Positions 7,731 to 17,506 of a stretch of DNA of 64,000 nucleotides are shown here, one piece after another. The stretch lies in NCBI RefSeq assembly GCF_950097975.1, contig NZ_CATNHF010000033.1:16251-80250 (forward strand). The letters are read 5' to 3'. The notes under the pieces were generated by a model, which was not told where the DNA came from, did no database searches, and saw nothing but the letters and a program-made list of their open reading frames with translations. Positions within the stretch are counted from its first letter, which is position 1. The number at the start of each line of letters is the position of its first letter. The DNA is from Microbacterium sp. T2.11-28 (GTDB lineage Bacteria; Actinomycetota; Actinomycetes; Actinomycetales; Microbacteriaceae). The translations under genes were made by a program, and so were the position numbers.

Positions 7731-9260
7731 ATGTCCCAGCGCACCGCCTTCGGAGCGACGGCCCTCGTCGCCGCTCTCGTCCTCGCCGGCTGCTCCGCCG
7801 GGGAGAGCGTCGATATCGACGGCCCCAGCGAGTCGACCGGGGGCCAGACGCTCGTGGCCGCGATCGGCGGCGAGCCCGACCAGCTCGATCCGCAGAAGAC
7901 GAGCTCGTACTTCTCGTTCGAGGTGCTCGAGAACGTCTTCGACACGCTCGTCGAACCCGACGAGAACCTCGAGATGCAGCCCGCCCTCGCCGAGAGCTGG
8001 GAGGTCAGCGACGACCAGCTGACCTGGACCTTCACCCTCCGCAGCGGAGTGACCTTCCACGACGGGTCGGAGTTCACCAGCGAGGACGTGGTCTACTCCT
8101 ACGAGCGCATCATCGACGAGCAGCTCTCCAACGCCTGGAAGTTCAGCTCGGTCACCGACGTGTCGGCGCCCGACGACACCACCGTGGTGATCACGGTCGC
8201 CCAGCCCACGCCCAACCTGCTGTCCAACCTCGGCGGCTTCAAGGGGATGGCGATCGTCGAGCAGGGCAACGTCGAGTCGGGCGACATCACGACCGCCCCG
8301 GTGGGCACCGGGCCCTTCTCGGTCGCGGAGTACACCGCCGGCGACCACATCACCCTCGCCGCCAACCCGGACTACTGGGGCGGCGCGCCGGAGCTCGGCG
8401 GCGTCGAGTACCGCTTCATCTCGGAGCCCGCGACCGCCCTGGCGGCCCTGAAGGCCGGCGACATCGACTGGACCGACGTCGTGCCGGCCCAGCAGGTCGG
8501 CGAGCTGGAAGGCGACGACGCGCTGACCCTCGGCGTGACCCCGTCCAGCGACTACTGGTACCTCGCCCTCAACGAGGCGAAGGAGCCGTGGAACGATGTG
8601 CGGGTGCGTCAGGCGATCGCCTACGCCATCGACCGGGACGCCATCGTGCAGGCCGTCAGCTACGGGACGGCCGCGCAGAACCAGCTCGCGATCCCGGAGC
8701 AGAGCTTCTGGTACACGCCCTACGACGAGTACTCGACCGACCTCGACCGCGCCCGGGCGCTGCTCGACGAGGCGGGGTTCACCGGTGGCACCCTCGACAT
8801 GCTCGCCACGAGCGACTACCCCGAGACGGTCACGGCGGCGCAGATCATCGCCGCGAACCTCGAACCGCTCGGCATCTCGGTGGAGATCCGCCAGCCCGAC
8901 TTCTCGACGTGGCTCGACGAGCAGAACAGCGGCAACTTCGACATGCTGATGATGGGATGGCTCGGCAACATCGATCCGGACGACTTCTACTACTCGCAGC
9001 ATCACACCGACGGCACGAGCAACGCGCAGAAGTACTCCAACGCCGAGGTCGACGAGCTGCTCGATGCCGCCCGCGTGGAGACCGACCCGGACACCCGCAA
9101 GGATCTGTACGGTCAGGCGGCGACCATCATCGCCGACGAGGCCAGCTACATCTACCTCTACAACCCGTCGGTGATCCAGGTGTGGTCGCCCGCGGTCTCG
9201 GGATACGAGACGCGCGCCGACCGGGCGATCCGCTTCCGCGAGACCGCGCTGACCGACTGA
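7731..9260 (+). CDS. Oligopeptide/dipeptide ABC transporter substrate-binding lipoprotein (SBP family 5)
   Basis: A 509-residue extracellular lipoprotein of SBP family 5. The signal peptide ends in the lipobox LAGC (lipid on the Cys after about 18 residues). Family motifs include a GEPDQLDPQ start, LAESWEVSDDQLTWTFTLRSGV, FHDGSEFTSEDVVYSYER and the VRQAIAYAIDRDAIV block. I chose ATG 7731 behind GAGAGG; an upstream in-frame start at 7698 would overlap the palindromic operator. It opens a five-module importer set: binding protein, two permeases and a fused double ATPase. Ligand class is probably peptides, but this family also carries nickel, opines and sugars, so the substrate is not certain. 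Confidence 0.93.
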   Translation: MSQRTAFGATALVAALVLAGCSAGESVDIDGPSESTGGQTLVAAIGGEPDQLDPQKTSSYFSFEVLENVFDTLVEPDENLEMQPALAESWEVSDDQLTWTFTLRSGVTFHDGSEFTSEDVVYSYERIIDEQLSNAWKFSSVTDVSAPDDTTVVITVAQPTPNLLSNLGGFKGMAIVEQGNVESGDITTAPVGTGPFSVAEYTAGDHITLAANPDYWGGAPELGGVEYRFISEPATALAALKAGDIDWTDVVPAQQVGELEGDDALTLGVTPSSDYWYLALNEAKEPWNDVRVRQAIAYAIDRDAIVQAVSYGTAAQNQLAIPEQSFWYTPYDEYSTDLDRARALLDEAGFTGGTLDMLATSDYPETVTAAQIIAANLEPLGISVEIRQPDFSTWLDEQNSGNFDMLMMGWLGNIDPDDFYYSQHHTDGTSNAQKYSNAEVDELLDAARVETDPDTRKDLYGQAATIIADEASYIYLYNPSVIQVWSPAVSGYETRADRAIRFRETALTD

Positions 9261-9285
9261 CCCTTCCGACGAGAGCAGACCACGC

Positions 9286-10251
9286 ATGAGGATCCAGCCC
9301 GCACGCATCGCGCGGTTCCTCGGCGTGCGTCTGCTCTCGTCGGCGATCGTGCTGTTCGGCGTGCTGGTGGTCGTGTTCGCGCTCATCCAGCTCGTCCCCG
9401 GCGATCCCGTCCGCCTCGCCCTGGGCACCCGCTACACCCCCGAGGCCTACGAGGCGCTGCGGGCGGCCTCGGGCCTGGACCGGCCGCTGTGGGAGCAGTT
9501 CCTCGGCTACCTCGGGAGCGCCGTGACCGGCGACCTGGGAGTGAGCTTCCGCAACGGCCAGCCGGTGACGACCACGCTGTTCGAGCGACTGCCCGCCACC
9601 GTGTCGCTGGCCGTGGTCGGCCTGGTCATCGCGCTCGTCATCGCGATCCCCGCCGGCATCTGGTCCGCCCTCCGCGAGGGACGTGCGAGCGACCTCATCG
9701 TGAGGCTCACCAGCCAGTTCGGCGTCTCGATCCCGGACTTCTGGCTCGGGATGCTGCTCATCTCGCTGTTCTCCGTGACCCTCGGGTGGCTGCCCGCCAG
9801 CGGCTACGCGCCCCTCGCGGAGGACCCGGCACGATGGCTCCGGCAGGTGACGCTGCCGGCGCTGACGGTGGGACTGGTCGCGGGTGCGATCATGACGCGC
9901 TACATCCGCGCGGCCGTCATCGACGTGGCCTCCTCGGGCTACGTGCGCACGGCGGTGTCCAAGGGACTCCCGCCGCGCGTGGTCACGTTCCGCCACATCG
10001 TGCGCGGGGCTCTCGTGCCCGTCCTCACGATCGCCGGGATCCAGCTCGCGACGATCCTCGGCGGCGTCGTCGTCGTGGAGGTCGTCTTCGCGTGGCCGGG
10101 CCTGGGTCGTCTCGTGTACGAGGCGGTGGCCGCGCGCGACTACCCCCTCATCCAGGGCGCCGTCCTGCTGGTCGCCGTCATGTTCATCGTCGTGAACCTC
10201 GTCGTCGACGCGCTCTACGCCGTCGCCGATCCGAGGATCCGGGTCTCGTGA
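9286..10251 (+). CDS. Peptide ABC transporter permease, DppB/OppB type
   Basis: A 321-residue inner-membrane permease with six predicted membrane spans. The N-terminal span (about 20-40) precedes the family signature for OppB-type proteins, VPGDPVRLALGTRYTPE, followed by a large external loop. The binding-protein-dependent transport EAA loop is visible late in the protein as SSGYVRTAVSKGLPPRVVTFRH. It starts 25 bp after the binding-protein gene and is followed within 8 bp by the second permease, as expected for one transcript. It forms the heterodimeric channel with the DppC-like partner. Confidence 0.93.
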   Translation: MRIQPARIARFLGVRLLSSAIVLFGVLVVVFALIQLVPGDPVRLALGTRYTPEAYEALRAASGLDRPLWEQFLGYLGSAVTGDLGVSFRNGQPVTTTLFERLPATVSLAVVGLVIALVIAIPAGIWSALREGRASDLIVRLTSQFGVSIPDFWLGMLLISLFSVTLGWLPASGYAPLAEDPARWLRQVTLPALTVGLVAGAIMTRYIRAAVIDVASSGYVRTAVSKGLPPRVVTFRHIVRGALVPVLTIAGIQLATILGGVVVVEVVFAWPGLGRLVYEAVAARDYPLIQGAVLLVAVMFIVVNLVVDALYAVADPRIRVS

Positions 10252-10258
10252 GGTGCCC

Positions 10259-11164
10259 ATGACCGTGGATCAGACCCCCGTCCCCGTCGCCGCGGATCCC
10301 CCGCGCGGACGGATGTCGACGTGGCGGCTGCTGCTGTCCAACCCGATCTCCGTCGTCAGCGGCTCCGTCCTGGTGCTCATCGTCGCCGCCTCGATCCTCG
10401 CGCCCTGGATCGCGCCGTACGGCATCAACGAGATCGACGTCGCCGGCGCCCTCGCGCCGCCGAGCGCGGCGCACTGGTTCGGAACCGACGAGCTCGGACG
10501 GGACGTGCTCTCCCGCGTGCTCGTCGCCGGATCGACGTCGCTGTCGATCGCGGCGGTCGCCGTCCTGTTCGCCCTCGTTGTCGGCGTCTCGGTCGGTGCG
10601 GTGGCCGGCTACCGCGGCGGGTGGGTGGATGCGGCGCTGATGCGCGTCGTCGACGTGATGTTCGCGTTCCCCGTGCTGCTGCTGGCCCTCGCGATCGTGG
10701 CGATCTTCCAGCCCGGCCAGGTGACGACCATGATCGCCATCGGAGTCGTCTACACGCCGATCTTCGCGCGTGTCGCCCGCGCGAGCGCCCTCTCGGTGCG
10801 CACCTCGCCCTTCGTGCAGGTGTCGCAGACGATGGGGACCCCGGCCGGCTGGATCCTGTTCCGCCACGTGCTGCCGAACATCTCCGGCCCACTCGTGGTG
10901 CAGACCTCGCTGTCGCTCGCGTTCGCGATCCTGTCCGAGGCGGCGCTGTCCTTCCTGGGGCTCGGCATCCAGCCTCCCGCGCCCTCGTGGGGCGGCATGC
11001 TGTTCACGGCTCAGGGCTTCCTCACGCAGGCGTGGTGGATGAGCGTCTTCCCCGGAGCGGCGATCTTCGTCACGGCGCTCGCGTTCAACCTGGTGGGCGA
11101 CGGCCTGCGCGACATCCTCGATCCGCGTCAGCGCACCCTGATCGAGGCGAGGAGGATCCGATGA
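10259..11164 (+). CDS. Peptide ABC transporter permease, DppC/OppC type
   Basis: A 301-residue permease. The N-terminus has the OppC_N-type first span (about residues 28-50), then HWFGTDELGRDVLSRVLVAG, which is diagnostic for DppC/OppC proteins. Five more spans follow; the EAA-type loop is around VSQTMGTPAGWILFRHVLPN, and the end DGLRDILDPRQR matches the family. Two starts fit: GTG 10253 and ATG 10259. I prefer 10259 because GAGG sits 5 bp ahead of it. The stop overlaps the ATPase start by 4 bp (ATGA), implying coupled translation. Confidence 0.93.
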   Translation: MTVDQTPVPVAADPPRGRMSTWRLLLSNPISVVSGSVLVLIVAASILAPWIAPYGINEIDVAGALAPPSAAHWFGTDELGRDVLSRVLVAGSTSLSIAAVAVLFALVVGVSVGAVAGYRGGWVDAALMRVVDVMFAFPVLLLALAIVAIFQPGQVTTMIAIGVVYTPIFARVARASALSVRTSPFVQVSQTMGTPAGWILFRHVLPNISGPLVVQTSLSLAFAILSEAALSFLGLGIQPPAPSWGGMLFTAQGFLTQAWWMSVFPGAAIFVTALAFNLVGDGLRDILDPRQRTLIEARRIR

Positions 11165-12777
11165 CGCTGCTGACGGTGCGCGACCTGCGGGTCGCCGTCG
11201 GGCCCCGGGAGATCGTCCACGGCGTCGACCTCGCCGTGGAGCGCGAGCAGACGCTCGGCATCGTGGGCGAGTCGGGGTCGGGCAAGACCCTGACCGTGCT
11301 CGCCGCGACGGGACTGCTCGACGTCCCCGGCGCGCGGGTCTCGGGAGCGAGCCTCCTCGGTCCCGGTGCACGCGACGAGGGCGCCGCGGCGCTGGACCTG
11401 GTGACGGCGTCCGCGGCGCAGCTGCGCCGCGTGCACGGGAGCCGCGTCGGCTTCGTCTTCCAGGACCCGTCGACCTCGCTGAACCCGTACCTCACGGTCG
11501 GGCGGCAGATCACCGAATCCCTCGAGACCCATCGCCGGCTCGGGCGGCACGCGGCACGCCTGCGCGCCATCGAGCTGCTCGAGGCGGTCGGGCTCCCCGA
11601 TCCGGGCGAGCGCGTGGACGCGTACCCGCACCAGTTCTCCGGCGGCCAGCGTCAGCGGGCGATGATCGCGATCGCGCTGTCCTGCGACCCGGATCTGCTC
11701 GTCGCGGACGAGCCGACGACCGCGCTGGACGTCACGACGCAGGCGCAGATCCTGTCGCTCGTGCGCGACCTCCAGCGCGAGCGCGGCACCGCCGTCGTGT
11801 GGATCAGCCACGACCTCGGCGTCATCGGGCAGGTGGCCGACGACGTGCTCGTGCTGCGCGACGGGCGCGCCGTCGAGCAGGGACCCATCGGCGCACTCTA
11901 CGCCGCACCCGCCCACGCCTACACCCGGGAGCTCCTCGAGGCACGTCCCCGGATCGTGGCGGGAGCGGGACCCCGCCCCCGGCCCGACGCGCCGCCGCTG
12001 CTCGCCGTCGAGGGCCTGGACGTGCGGTTCACGATCGGCACCCCGACCGGCCGGCGCACCGTCCACGCCGTCGACGACGTGTCCTTCACCGTCCGGCGGG
12101 GCACCACCCTGGCGCTGGTCGGCGAGTCGGGTTCGGGCAAGTCCACGATCGCCAACGCGCTCACCGGTCTCGTCCCCCCGCACCGCGGCGCTGCGACCCT
12201 CGGCGGGTCGGACCTGCTGCGGGCGCGGCGGCGCGACCGGCGCCGGATCGCGATGGTGTTCCAGGACCCGTTCGCCTCGCTCGATCCGCGCCGCAGCGTG
12301 GGCGACGCCATCGCGGAGCCGCTGCGCGTCCATCGTCTGGGCGGCACGGGTGCCGCGGCCCGGGCGCGGCGCGTGGCCGAGCTCCTGGACCTGGTCGACC
12401 TTCCGGAGGCGTTCGCCGGGCGCTTCCCGCACGAGCTGTCCGGCGGGCAGCGGCAGCGCGTGTCGATCGCCCGTGCTCTCGCGCTCGAACCGGAGCTGAT
12501 CATCCTCGACGAGGCGACGGCCTCCCTGGACGTGTCCGTGCAGGCGCGCGTGCTGGGGCTGCTGCGCCGGCTGCAGGACGAGCAGCACCTCACCTACCTC
12601 TTCATCGCCCACGACCTGGCCATCGTCCAGCAGATGAGCCACGACGTCGTCGTGCTCCAGAACGGCCGCGTCGTCGAGGCCGCGCCGGCCGCGGAGCTGT
12701 TCGCGTCGCCCCGCGATCCGTACACCGTCCGGCTGCTGGAGGCCGTGCCGCCCGAGCTTCCGCGCGCGGCGCGCTGA
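11161..12777 (+). CDS. Fused double ABC ATPase (DppD-DppF type) of the peptide importer
   Basis: A 538-residue protein carrying two complete nucleotide-binding domains. Domain 1 (about 1-265) has Walker A GESGSGKT, signature FSGGQRQR and Walker [14 protein letters not shown]. Domain 2 (about 280-535) has [16 protein letters not shown] and [13 protein letters not shown]. Separate DppD and DppF proteins are the commoner arrangement; the fused form is frequent in actinobacteria. The oligopeptide-ATPase tail after domain 1 ([17 protein letters not shown]) is present. Start ATG 11161 overlaps the permease stop. The operon ends here, converging on the NAD(P)-binding protein gene with 15 bp between stops. 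Confidence 0.94.
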   Translation: MTLLTVRDLRVAVGPREIVHGVDLAVEREQTLGIVGESGSGKTLTVLAATGLLDVPGARVSGASLLGPGARDEGAAALDLVTASAAQLRRVHGSRVGFVFQDPSTSLNPYLTVGRQITESLETHRRLGRHAARLRAIELLEAVGLPDPGERVDAYPHQFSGGQRQRAMIAIALSCDPDLLVADEPTTALDVTTQAQILSLVRDLQRERGTAVVWISHDLGVIGQVADDVLVLRDGRAVEQGPIGALYAAPAHAYTRELLEARPRIVAGAGPRPRPDAPPLLAVEGLDVRFTIGTPTGRRTVHAVDDVSFTVRRGTTLALVGESGSGKSTIANALTGLVPPHRGAATLGGSDLLRARRRDRRRIAMVFQDPFASLDPRRSVGDAIAEPLRVHRLGGTGAAARARRVAELLDLVDLPEAFAGRFPHELSGGQRQRVSIARALALEPELIILDEATASLDVSVQARVLGLLRRLQDEQHLTYLFIAHDLAIVQQMSHDVVVLQNGRVVEAAPAAELFASPRDPYTVRLLEAVPPELPRAAR

Positions 12778-12796
12778 GCCGGCCGGCCGGACTCAG
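12774..12796. terminator. Possible bidirectional hairpin between convergent genes
   Basis: The two stop codons flank a near-palindrome made of TGAG, two CCGG/GGCC runs and CTCA (12775-12795). It could form a GC-rich hairpin on either strand and serve both convergent genes. There is no T tract, and the sequence is short, so this is tentative. Confidence 0.3.
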
Positions 12797-13446
12797 CCGG
12801 CGAGGGTGCGCAGCGCCTCGTCGATCGGCACGTCGCCGCTGTTGAAGGTGACGGTCCGGCGCGAGGTCGCAGGCTCGGCGATGGCTGCGGCGATCACGGC
12901 GGCGACGTCGGCGCGGGCGACCGAGGCGGGCTCGGCGGCCCGCACGTCGATGCGGCCGGTCGGCGGGTCGAGGGTCAGCGCGGAGGGCGCGAGGATCGTC
13001 CAGTCCAGCGAGCTCGCGCGCAGGTGCGCGTCGGCCGCCGTCTTGGCCTCGGCGTAGGCGAAGAAGGGATCGTCCGGCGAGACGCCGTGGCCTTCGCCGG
13101 CCCCGAAGTAGGAGACCATCACGTACCGGCCCACCCCGACGGCGGCCGCCGCGTCGATCGAGCGGATGGCGGCGTCGCGGTCCACGGCGTACGTGCGCGC
13201 GGGATCGCCCCCGCCCGCGCCCGCCGACCACACGACCGCGTCGTTGCCGCTCACGAGGTTGGCGAGCTGATCCGTGTCGAGCGACTCGACGTCGGCGACC
13301 AGCGCCGTCGCGCCGGTGCTGGCGACATCCACCTCGTGCTCCGGATTGCGGATCACCGCGGTGACGTCGTGGCCCGCAGCCACGAGGAGCGGCTCGAGGA
13401 GCAGCGCCACCTTCCCGTGTCCGCCGATGAGCAGGATTCTCGCCAT
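12793..13446 (-). CDS. NAD(P)-binding SDR-type protein (NmrA/YwnB-like)
   Basis: A 217-residue cytoplasmic Rossmann-fold protein of the atypical short-chain dehydrogenase group. The dinucleotide motif is LLIGGHGKVA at the very start. It continues with AVIRNPEH, DAVVWSAGAGGG and GVGRYVMVSYFGA, which match the NAD(P)H-binding (PF13460-like) family. The classical YxxxK pair appears as YAEAK in the FAYAEAKTAAD stretch. ATG 13446 has a GGAA-type site upstream; the longer frame to 13566 is not needed. Members are often stress-linked reductases or redox-sensing regulators; the substrate is unknown. It stands alone, 71 bp from the DUF427 gene. Confidence 0.85.
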   Translation of the reverse strand: MARILLIGGHGKVALLLEPLLVAAGHDVTAVIRNPEHEVDVASTGATALVADVESLDTDQLANLVSGNDAVVWSAGAGGGDPARTYAVDRDAAIRSIDAAAAVGVGRYVMVSYFGAGEGHGVSPDDPFFAYAEAKTAADAHLRASSLDWTILAPSALTLDPPTGRIDVRAAEPASVARADVAAVIAAAIAEPATSRRTVTFNSGDVPIDEALRTLAG

Positions 13447-13517
13447 GGTGGTTCCTTCCGTCGTGTCGAGCCTACGTCGCGCGCGTTCCGGCCGGGCGGC
13501 TCGCACCGGCGGGAGGG

Positions 13518-14024
13518 TCACCACCCCATCGAACCCGGGACCCCTTTGAACGGCCCGGCGACCCACGACGTGACCCAGCCGCCGTAGAACCCGCCCGGCT
13601 GGGGCTCCACGGTCTCACCGTCGACGGTGCACCGGTCCATGCCGCCGGCGTACACCGCCACGCGGCCGACAAGGTCGCCGTAGCCTCCGCTCGGGTCGGG
13701 GTACCCCCAGGCGGCGCGCTCGCGCACCTGGTCGCCCCCGACGACGTCGAAGTACGCCGCCTGCCCCTTGAACTCGCACCAGGACGACCCCGCGGCCGGC
13801 CTCAGCGCCCCGGGGGCGAACGCGCTCTCGGGCAGGTAGTACACCGGCGGGTGACTCGTCTCGAGCACCCGCACGACGTCGGTCGTGTCGACGATGACGA
13901 CGCCGCCCAGCTCGATGGTCACCCGCGAGGAGATCCGCTCCGCGCGCGGCGGCCTCGGGTAGTCCCACACGGACTCCTGGTCGTCGCGGACGGGATCGGG
14001 AACGGGGCGTCGCATGTCCTTCAC
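13518..14024 (-). CDS. DUF427-domain protein
   Basis: A 168-residue protein of the DUF427 family, recognised from the SRVTIELGGVVIVDTTDVVRVLET start, SHPPVYYLPESAF, the WCEFKGQAAYFDV strand and the final VAVYAGGMDRCTVDGE. The fold is a small beta barrel; biochemical function is not established. A second ATG at 14015 is also usable. In actinobacteria this family usually occurs as a single gene, and here too it has its own promoter region of about 129 bp that also separates it from the end of the GH31 operon. Confidence 0.88.
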   Translation of the reverse strand: MKDMRRPVPDPVRDDQESVWDYPRPPRAERISSRVTIELGGVVIVDTTDVVRVLETSHPPVYYLPESAFAPGALRPAAGSSWCEFKGQAAYFDVVGGDQVRERAAWGYPDPSGGYGDLVGRVAVYAGGMDRCTVDGETVEPQPGGFYGGWVTSWVAGPFKGVPGSMGW

Positions 14025-14153
14025 TGTACGTCGGCGCAGCGCCCCCAGGGCCGGGATGACGGGGGGCCGGGATGCCGGGGGATGCAGGGGCGGGATGACA
14101 CGGGCCGGAGCCCGCAGGGTCCGATTCCCGCGGATCCCCTGCCGCGGTCGCCC

Positions 14154-16379
14154 TCACGCCTCGGAGGCGAACGCCCGGAGCACCTCCGCACCGGCGCGGG
14201 CGAACACCGGGATCCGCTCGATCGGCGTCTCCACGCGCACCCGGCGCGCGCCGTCGTGCGTCGCGCCGGACCAGACGTCCACCCACGAGCCCTCGGGCAG
14301 CCAGACCTCGACCGACGTCGCCCCCGGCTCCAGCACCGGGGCCACCAGCAGATCGGCGCCGAGCATCCACTGCGCCCCGGTGTCCCACGCCTGCGGATCG
14401 TCGAAGAAGAGGGGCCGCATGAGGGGTCGGTCCGTGGCGATCGTCTCGCGTGCGGCGGCTTCGAGGTACGGGACGAGCCGCTCCCGGAGGTGGGTGAACG
14501 ACCGGACGAGCGGCAGCACCCGCTCGTCGCCGGTGCGCTCGGCGATGTTCCACGGCGTCCGGTCGCGCGAGGGCGTGCGGTGGTGGTTGAACTCCGAGTG
14601 GTACTGCATGATCGGCACGAAGGTCGAGGCCTGGAAGGCCCGGATGTAGAGCTCGGCGTCCGGGATCTCCCCCGAGAAGCCCGCGATGTCCCATCCCCAG
14701 TAGACGATCCCGCTCGCGGCGGCCGACAGGCCCGCGTTCATCGACCACGCGAAGGCCTCCCACGTGGAGTTCTCATCGCCCGCCCAGAACGCGCCGTGCG
14801 CCTGCGAGCCGGTGAATCCCGCGCGACTGAAGGTGACCGGCGCCTTGCCCGCCGAACGCAGCAGCCGGCCGTACGCGTCGGCGTACGCGACCGGGAAGGT
14901 GTTGTTCTTCTCGTCGCCGCCGCGCCCGTCGAGATACACGAGCTCGGCACCCCACGCGTGCTCCCCGCCGTCGGTCTTGAAGCCGTCGACGCCGATCTCC
15001 TCGACGAGGTAGCGGCGCTTCTCGGTCCACCAGTCGGCGGCCCGCGCATCGGTGAGGTCCGGCATGAGCGACAGCGGGAACCACCAGCCCCGGTTGCGGT
15101 ACGGCCGGAGCGCGCCGCGGGCGTCGGGCTCCCGGATGAGCACGTCCTCGGCGATCGCGGCGCGCGCGTCGGCCGACAGCTGTCCGGACGGATGCGGACG
15201 CATCTTCAGCAGCGGGATCTGCCACAGGTGCAGCCGGATGTCCCGTCGGTGCAGCTCGTCGGCCATCCCCTTCGGGTCGGGCCAGGCCCCCTCGGCGGGG
15301 AAGGTGAAGTCGCCGAGCCGGTGCGGGGCGCCGTCGTGCGACACCTCGTACCGGGCGTCCCGGAAGGCGGTGAAGGTGGACTCGTCGCTCCACGCCTCGA
15401 TCACGACCGATCCGACGGGGATGTCGTGGGCTGCGTGCAGGTCCATCTGACGCATCACCTCGGCCTGCGTGTTCCACTCGTTGCCGCTGGCCCACAGCCG
15501 GAAGACCCAGCCCGGAAGCTCCTCGGCGCGGCCGACGCGGTCGAGGAACGCCCCGAGCACCTCGGTGGGGGTGCCGTCGAACAGGCGCAGGTCCAGGACG
15601 CCGTCCGGGCCCGCCTCGGCCTCCACCTCGATCCGGTCCGCGTGGGTGCGGCCGAGGTCGAACCACACGCGCCGCGTGGTGTCCACGTGGAAGCCCCATC
15701 CTTCGCCGCCCACGACGTGGGCGAACGGCATGGGGAGGTAGGTCTTGCGCTCCGCGCCCTGGCTCTTGTACTGCTCGAACACCACCGAGTCGAGCACGGC
15801 TCCCGTGTGATCGAGCGTGTCGAAGCGCTCCCCGAACCCGGTGACGTGCTCGCCGGGTGCGAGGGGCAGCGCGAAGCGCACCCGCCACGCGCGCTCCCCG
15901 TCGTGGAGACGCTGCACCGATCCGGCCAGCGCGCGGGCGCGACCGTGCTCGATGAGCGCCTCCGGCGCGTCCTCCCAGGTCGCGGCACGGAAGGCGAACG
16001 TCCTCGACCGCTCGGTGCGCCCCTGACCGGACACCGCGGTGAACCGGTAGCGATAGGTGCCGCCGGAGCGCAGCACCGGCGTGGTCGCCTGCCAGCCGCC
16101 GACCGCGCGCGCACGCCGGCTCTGCGCCGAGGCGAGGTGGCCACCGTCGGTGAGACGGCCCCGCGAGGTGGTCGCGACGGGCTCGAGTGTCAGCTCGACG
16201 CTCTCGCCGGCGCCTCCGGCGTCGGGGAGCCATTCGAGGACGCAGGTCACCGCGGTGACGGCGCCGTCGGCCCGCACCCCGAGGGTGGCCGTCCGGCCCG
16301 CCTCGGGCACCACCGGGTGGCGCTGCTCGGTGTCGACGGAGTACGGATGGCCGGAGCCGGCGGGACGGTGGCGGATCAT
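14154..16379 (-). CDS. GH31-family alpha-glycosidase (alpha-glucosidase/alpha-xylosidase type)
   Basis: A 741-residue cytoplasmic glycoside hydrolase of family 31, which cleaves alpha-linked glucosides or xylosides with retention. The N-terminal beta-sandwich (to about residue 230) is followed by the catalytic barrel. The nucleophile is Asp470 in GFKTDGGEHAWG, and the acid/base is Asp535 in FWAGDENSTW; WGWDIAGFSG and a C-terminal beta domain complete the fold. No signal peptide, so it acts on imported oligosaccharides. ATG 16379 overlaps the GH15-like stop by 4 bp and has AAGGA upstream. It is the last gene of the ROK-controlled operon. The FKTDGGE form is common in alpha-xylosidases and related enzymes; exact specificity cannot be read from sequence alone. 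Confidence 0.93.
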   Translation of the reverse strand: MIRHRPAGSGHPYSVDTEQRHPVVPEAGRTATLGVRADGAVTAVTCVLEWLPDAGGAGESVELTLEPVATTSRGRLTDGGHLASAQSRRARAVGGWQATTPVLRSGGTYRYRFTAVSGQGRTERSRTFAFRAATWEDAPEALIEHGRARALAGSVQRLHDGERAWRVRFALPLAPGEHVTGFGERFDTLDHTGAVLDSVVFEQYKSQGAERKTYLPMPFAHVVGGEGWGFHVDTTRRVWFDLGRTHADRIEVEAEAGPDGVLDLRLFDGTPTEVLGAFLDRVGRAEELPGWVFRLWASGNEWNTQAEVMRQMDLHAAHDIPVGSVVIEAWSDESTFTAFRDARYEVSHDGAPHRLGDFTFPAEGAWPDPKGMADELHRRDIRLHLWQIPLLKMRPHPSGQLSADARAAIAEDVLIREPDARGALRPYRNRGWWFPLSLMPDLTDARAADWWTEKRRYLVEEIGVDGFKTDGGEHAWGAELVYLDGRGGDEKNNTFPVAYADAYGRLLRSAGKAPVTFSRAGFTGSQAHGAFWAGDENSTWEAFAWSMNAGLSAAASGIVYWGWDIAGFSGEIPDAELYIRAFQASTFVPIMQYHSEFNHHRTPSRDRTPWNIAERTGDERVLPLVRSFTHLRERLVPYLEAAARETIATDRPLMRPLFFDDPQAWDTGAQWMLGADLLVAPVLEPGATSVEVWLPEGSWVDVWSGATHDGARRVRVETPIERIPVFARAGAEVLRAFASEA

Positions 16380-17506
16380 CGGGGGTCCTTCAGCGAGTCG
16401 GGGGTGAAGCGGCCCAGAGCCAGGCCCAGGCGCAGGAGCATCGCGTGGCTCCACAGCAGCGGGGTCGCCGCGGTGCCCCAGCGGTCGATCCACTCCTGGC
16501 GCATGCCCGGGGCGATGAGGTGGTCGGCGACCTGCTCGGGCAGGTCGAGGTCGGGGGTCGCGGTCGAGGCGGCCCAGTCGAAGAGGGCCTCGGCGGCGGC
16601 GCGGTCGCCGGCGGCGAGGTGGGCCAGACCGAGGAAGCAGCTCAGGAGCGGCCACTGGCCGCCGCCGAAGAAGGTGTCGCCCAGGAAGCGGTGGACGCCT
16701 CCGTCGACGTTCAGGTGCGCGTCGAGCACCGCGATCGTCCGCGCGCCGAGCACGGAGCGGGCCTCGACGAAGCCGAGCGGGGCGACGGCGGCCGCCAGGC
16801 TCCCGTCGACGGCGGTGCTCCCGAGCCATTTGCGGAGGTGGCCGTCGAGCACTCCCTCGGCGGCGACGAGGGAGCGGATGCCGTCGACGGCCGCCGCCGC
16901 ACGCTCCGCGCGCCCGGGGTCGAGCAGGGGCGCGACGGCCTCCAGCCCGGCTCCGACGCAGGCGAGGGTGGACACGTGCACGTGGGTCGCGTGCTCCTCC
17001 CACCAGTCGTAGCAGGGGCGCTCCCACGAGGCGACGAGGTAGTCGACCGTCAGCTCGACGGCGGCGCGCCAGCGATGCACGTCACCGCCGTGCCGATCAA
17101 GGTGGGCGACGAGCGCCCAGAGCCAGGTGCCGTAGCCGTCCAGCTGGAAGTCCCACCACTCGTCGGACCCGTCGCCCCCGTCGAAGGTGAAGCGGGCGGG
17201 CAGCATCCGCTCGGCGGCCGGCGGACGGCCCGCAGCCGACTCGGCGACGATCCAGCGGATGAGGTCGGCCCGATCCTCGAGGACGCGGGCGCACCAGTCG
17301 AAGAAGCGCTCGGCCGAGGCCGCCTCGCCCGCCGCCGAGGCGGCGTCGGCGATGAACGCGCCGTCGCGGAACCAGCAGTAGCCGCGATAGGCCGAGAACG
17401 TCGGACTCGCCGGGTAGGCCCCCTCGGGAGTCTGCAGCGCGGTGATGAGCCGGATGCTGTGGGCGGCGAGCGCGGCCGTCGGAGCGGCGGTACGGGTGTC
17501 GGGCAC
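16376..17506 (-). CDS. GH15-like (glucoamylase-type) glycoside hydrolase
   Basis: A 376-residue protein with an (alpha/alpha)6-type glycosidase pattern related to GH15. Supporting blocks are YRGYCWFRDGAFIADA near the N-terminus, WWDFQLDGYGTWLWAL in the middle and GGVHRFLGDTFFGGGQWPLL later. Missing N-terminal secretion features suggest a cytoplasmic enzyme acting with the GH31 enzyme on imported alpha-glucosides. GTG 17506 has AGAGGAA upstream. The same frame is open back to a C13 tract (plus-strand numbering) near 17590, with no stop between it and the upstream binding-protein gene. The protein is shorter than classical GH15 (often about 600), so it is a minimal single-domain form. Its stop overlaps the GH31 start (ATGA). 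Confidence 0.8.
   Translation of the reverse strand: MPDTRTAAPTAALAAHSIRLITALQTPEGAYPASPTFSAYRGYCWFRDGAFIADAASAAGEAASAERFFDWCARVLEDRADLIRWIVAESAAGRPPAAERMLPARFTFDGGDGSDEWWDFQLDGYGTWLWALVAHLDRHGGDVHRWRAAVELTVDYLVASWERPCYDWWEEHATHVHVSTLACVGAGLEAVAPLLDPGRAERAAAAVDGIRSLVAAEGVLDGHLRKWLGSTAVDGSLAAAVAPLGFVEARSVLGARTIAVLDAHLNVDGGVHRFLGDTFFGGGQWPLLSCFLGLAHLAAGDRAAAEALFDWAASTATPDLDLPEQVADHLIAPGMRQEWIDRWGTAATPLLWSHAMLLRLGLALGRFTPDSLKDPR

Noticed and set aside
13851..17012. 1053-residue plus-strand frame opposite the GH31 and GH15-like genes
   Set aside because: Shadow frame; both antisense genes have catalytic motifs and coupled starts and stops.
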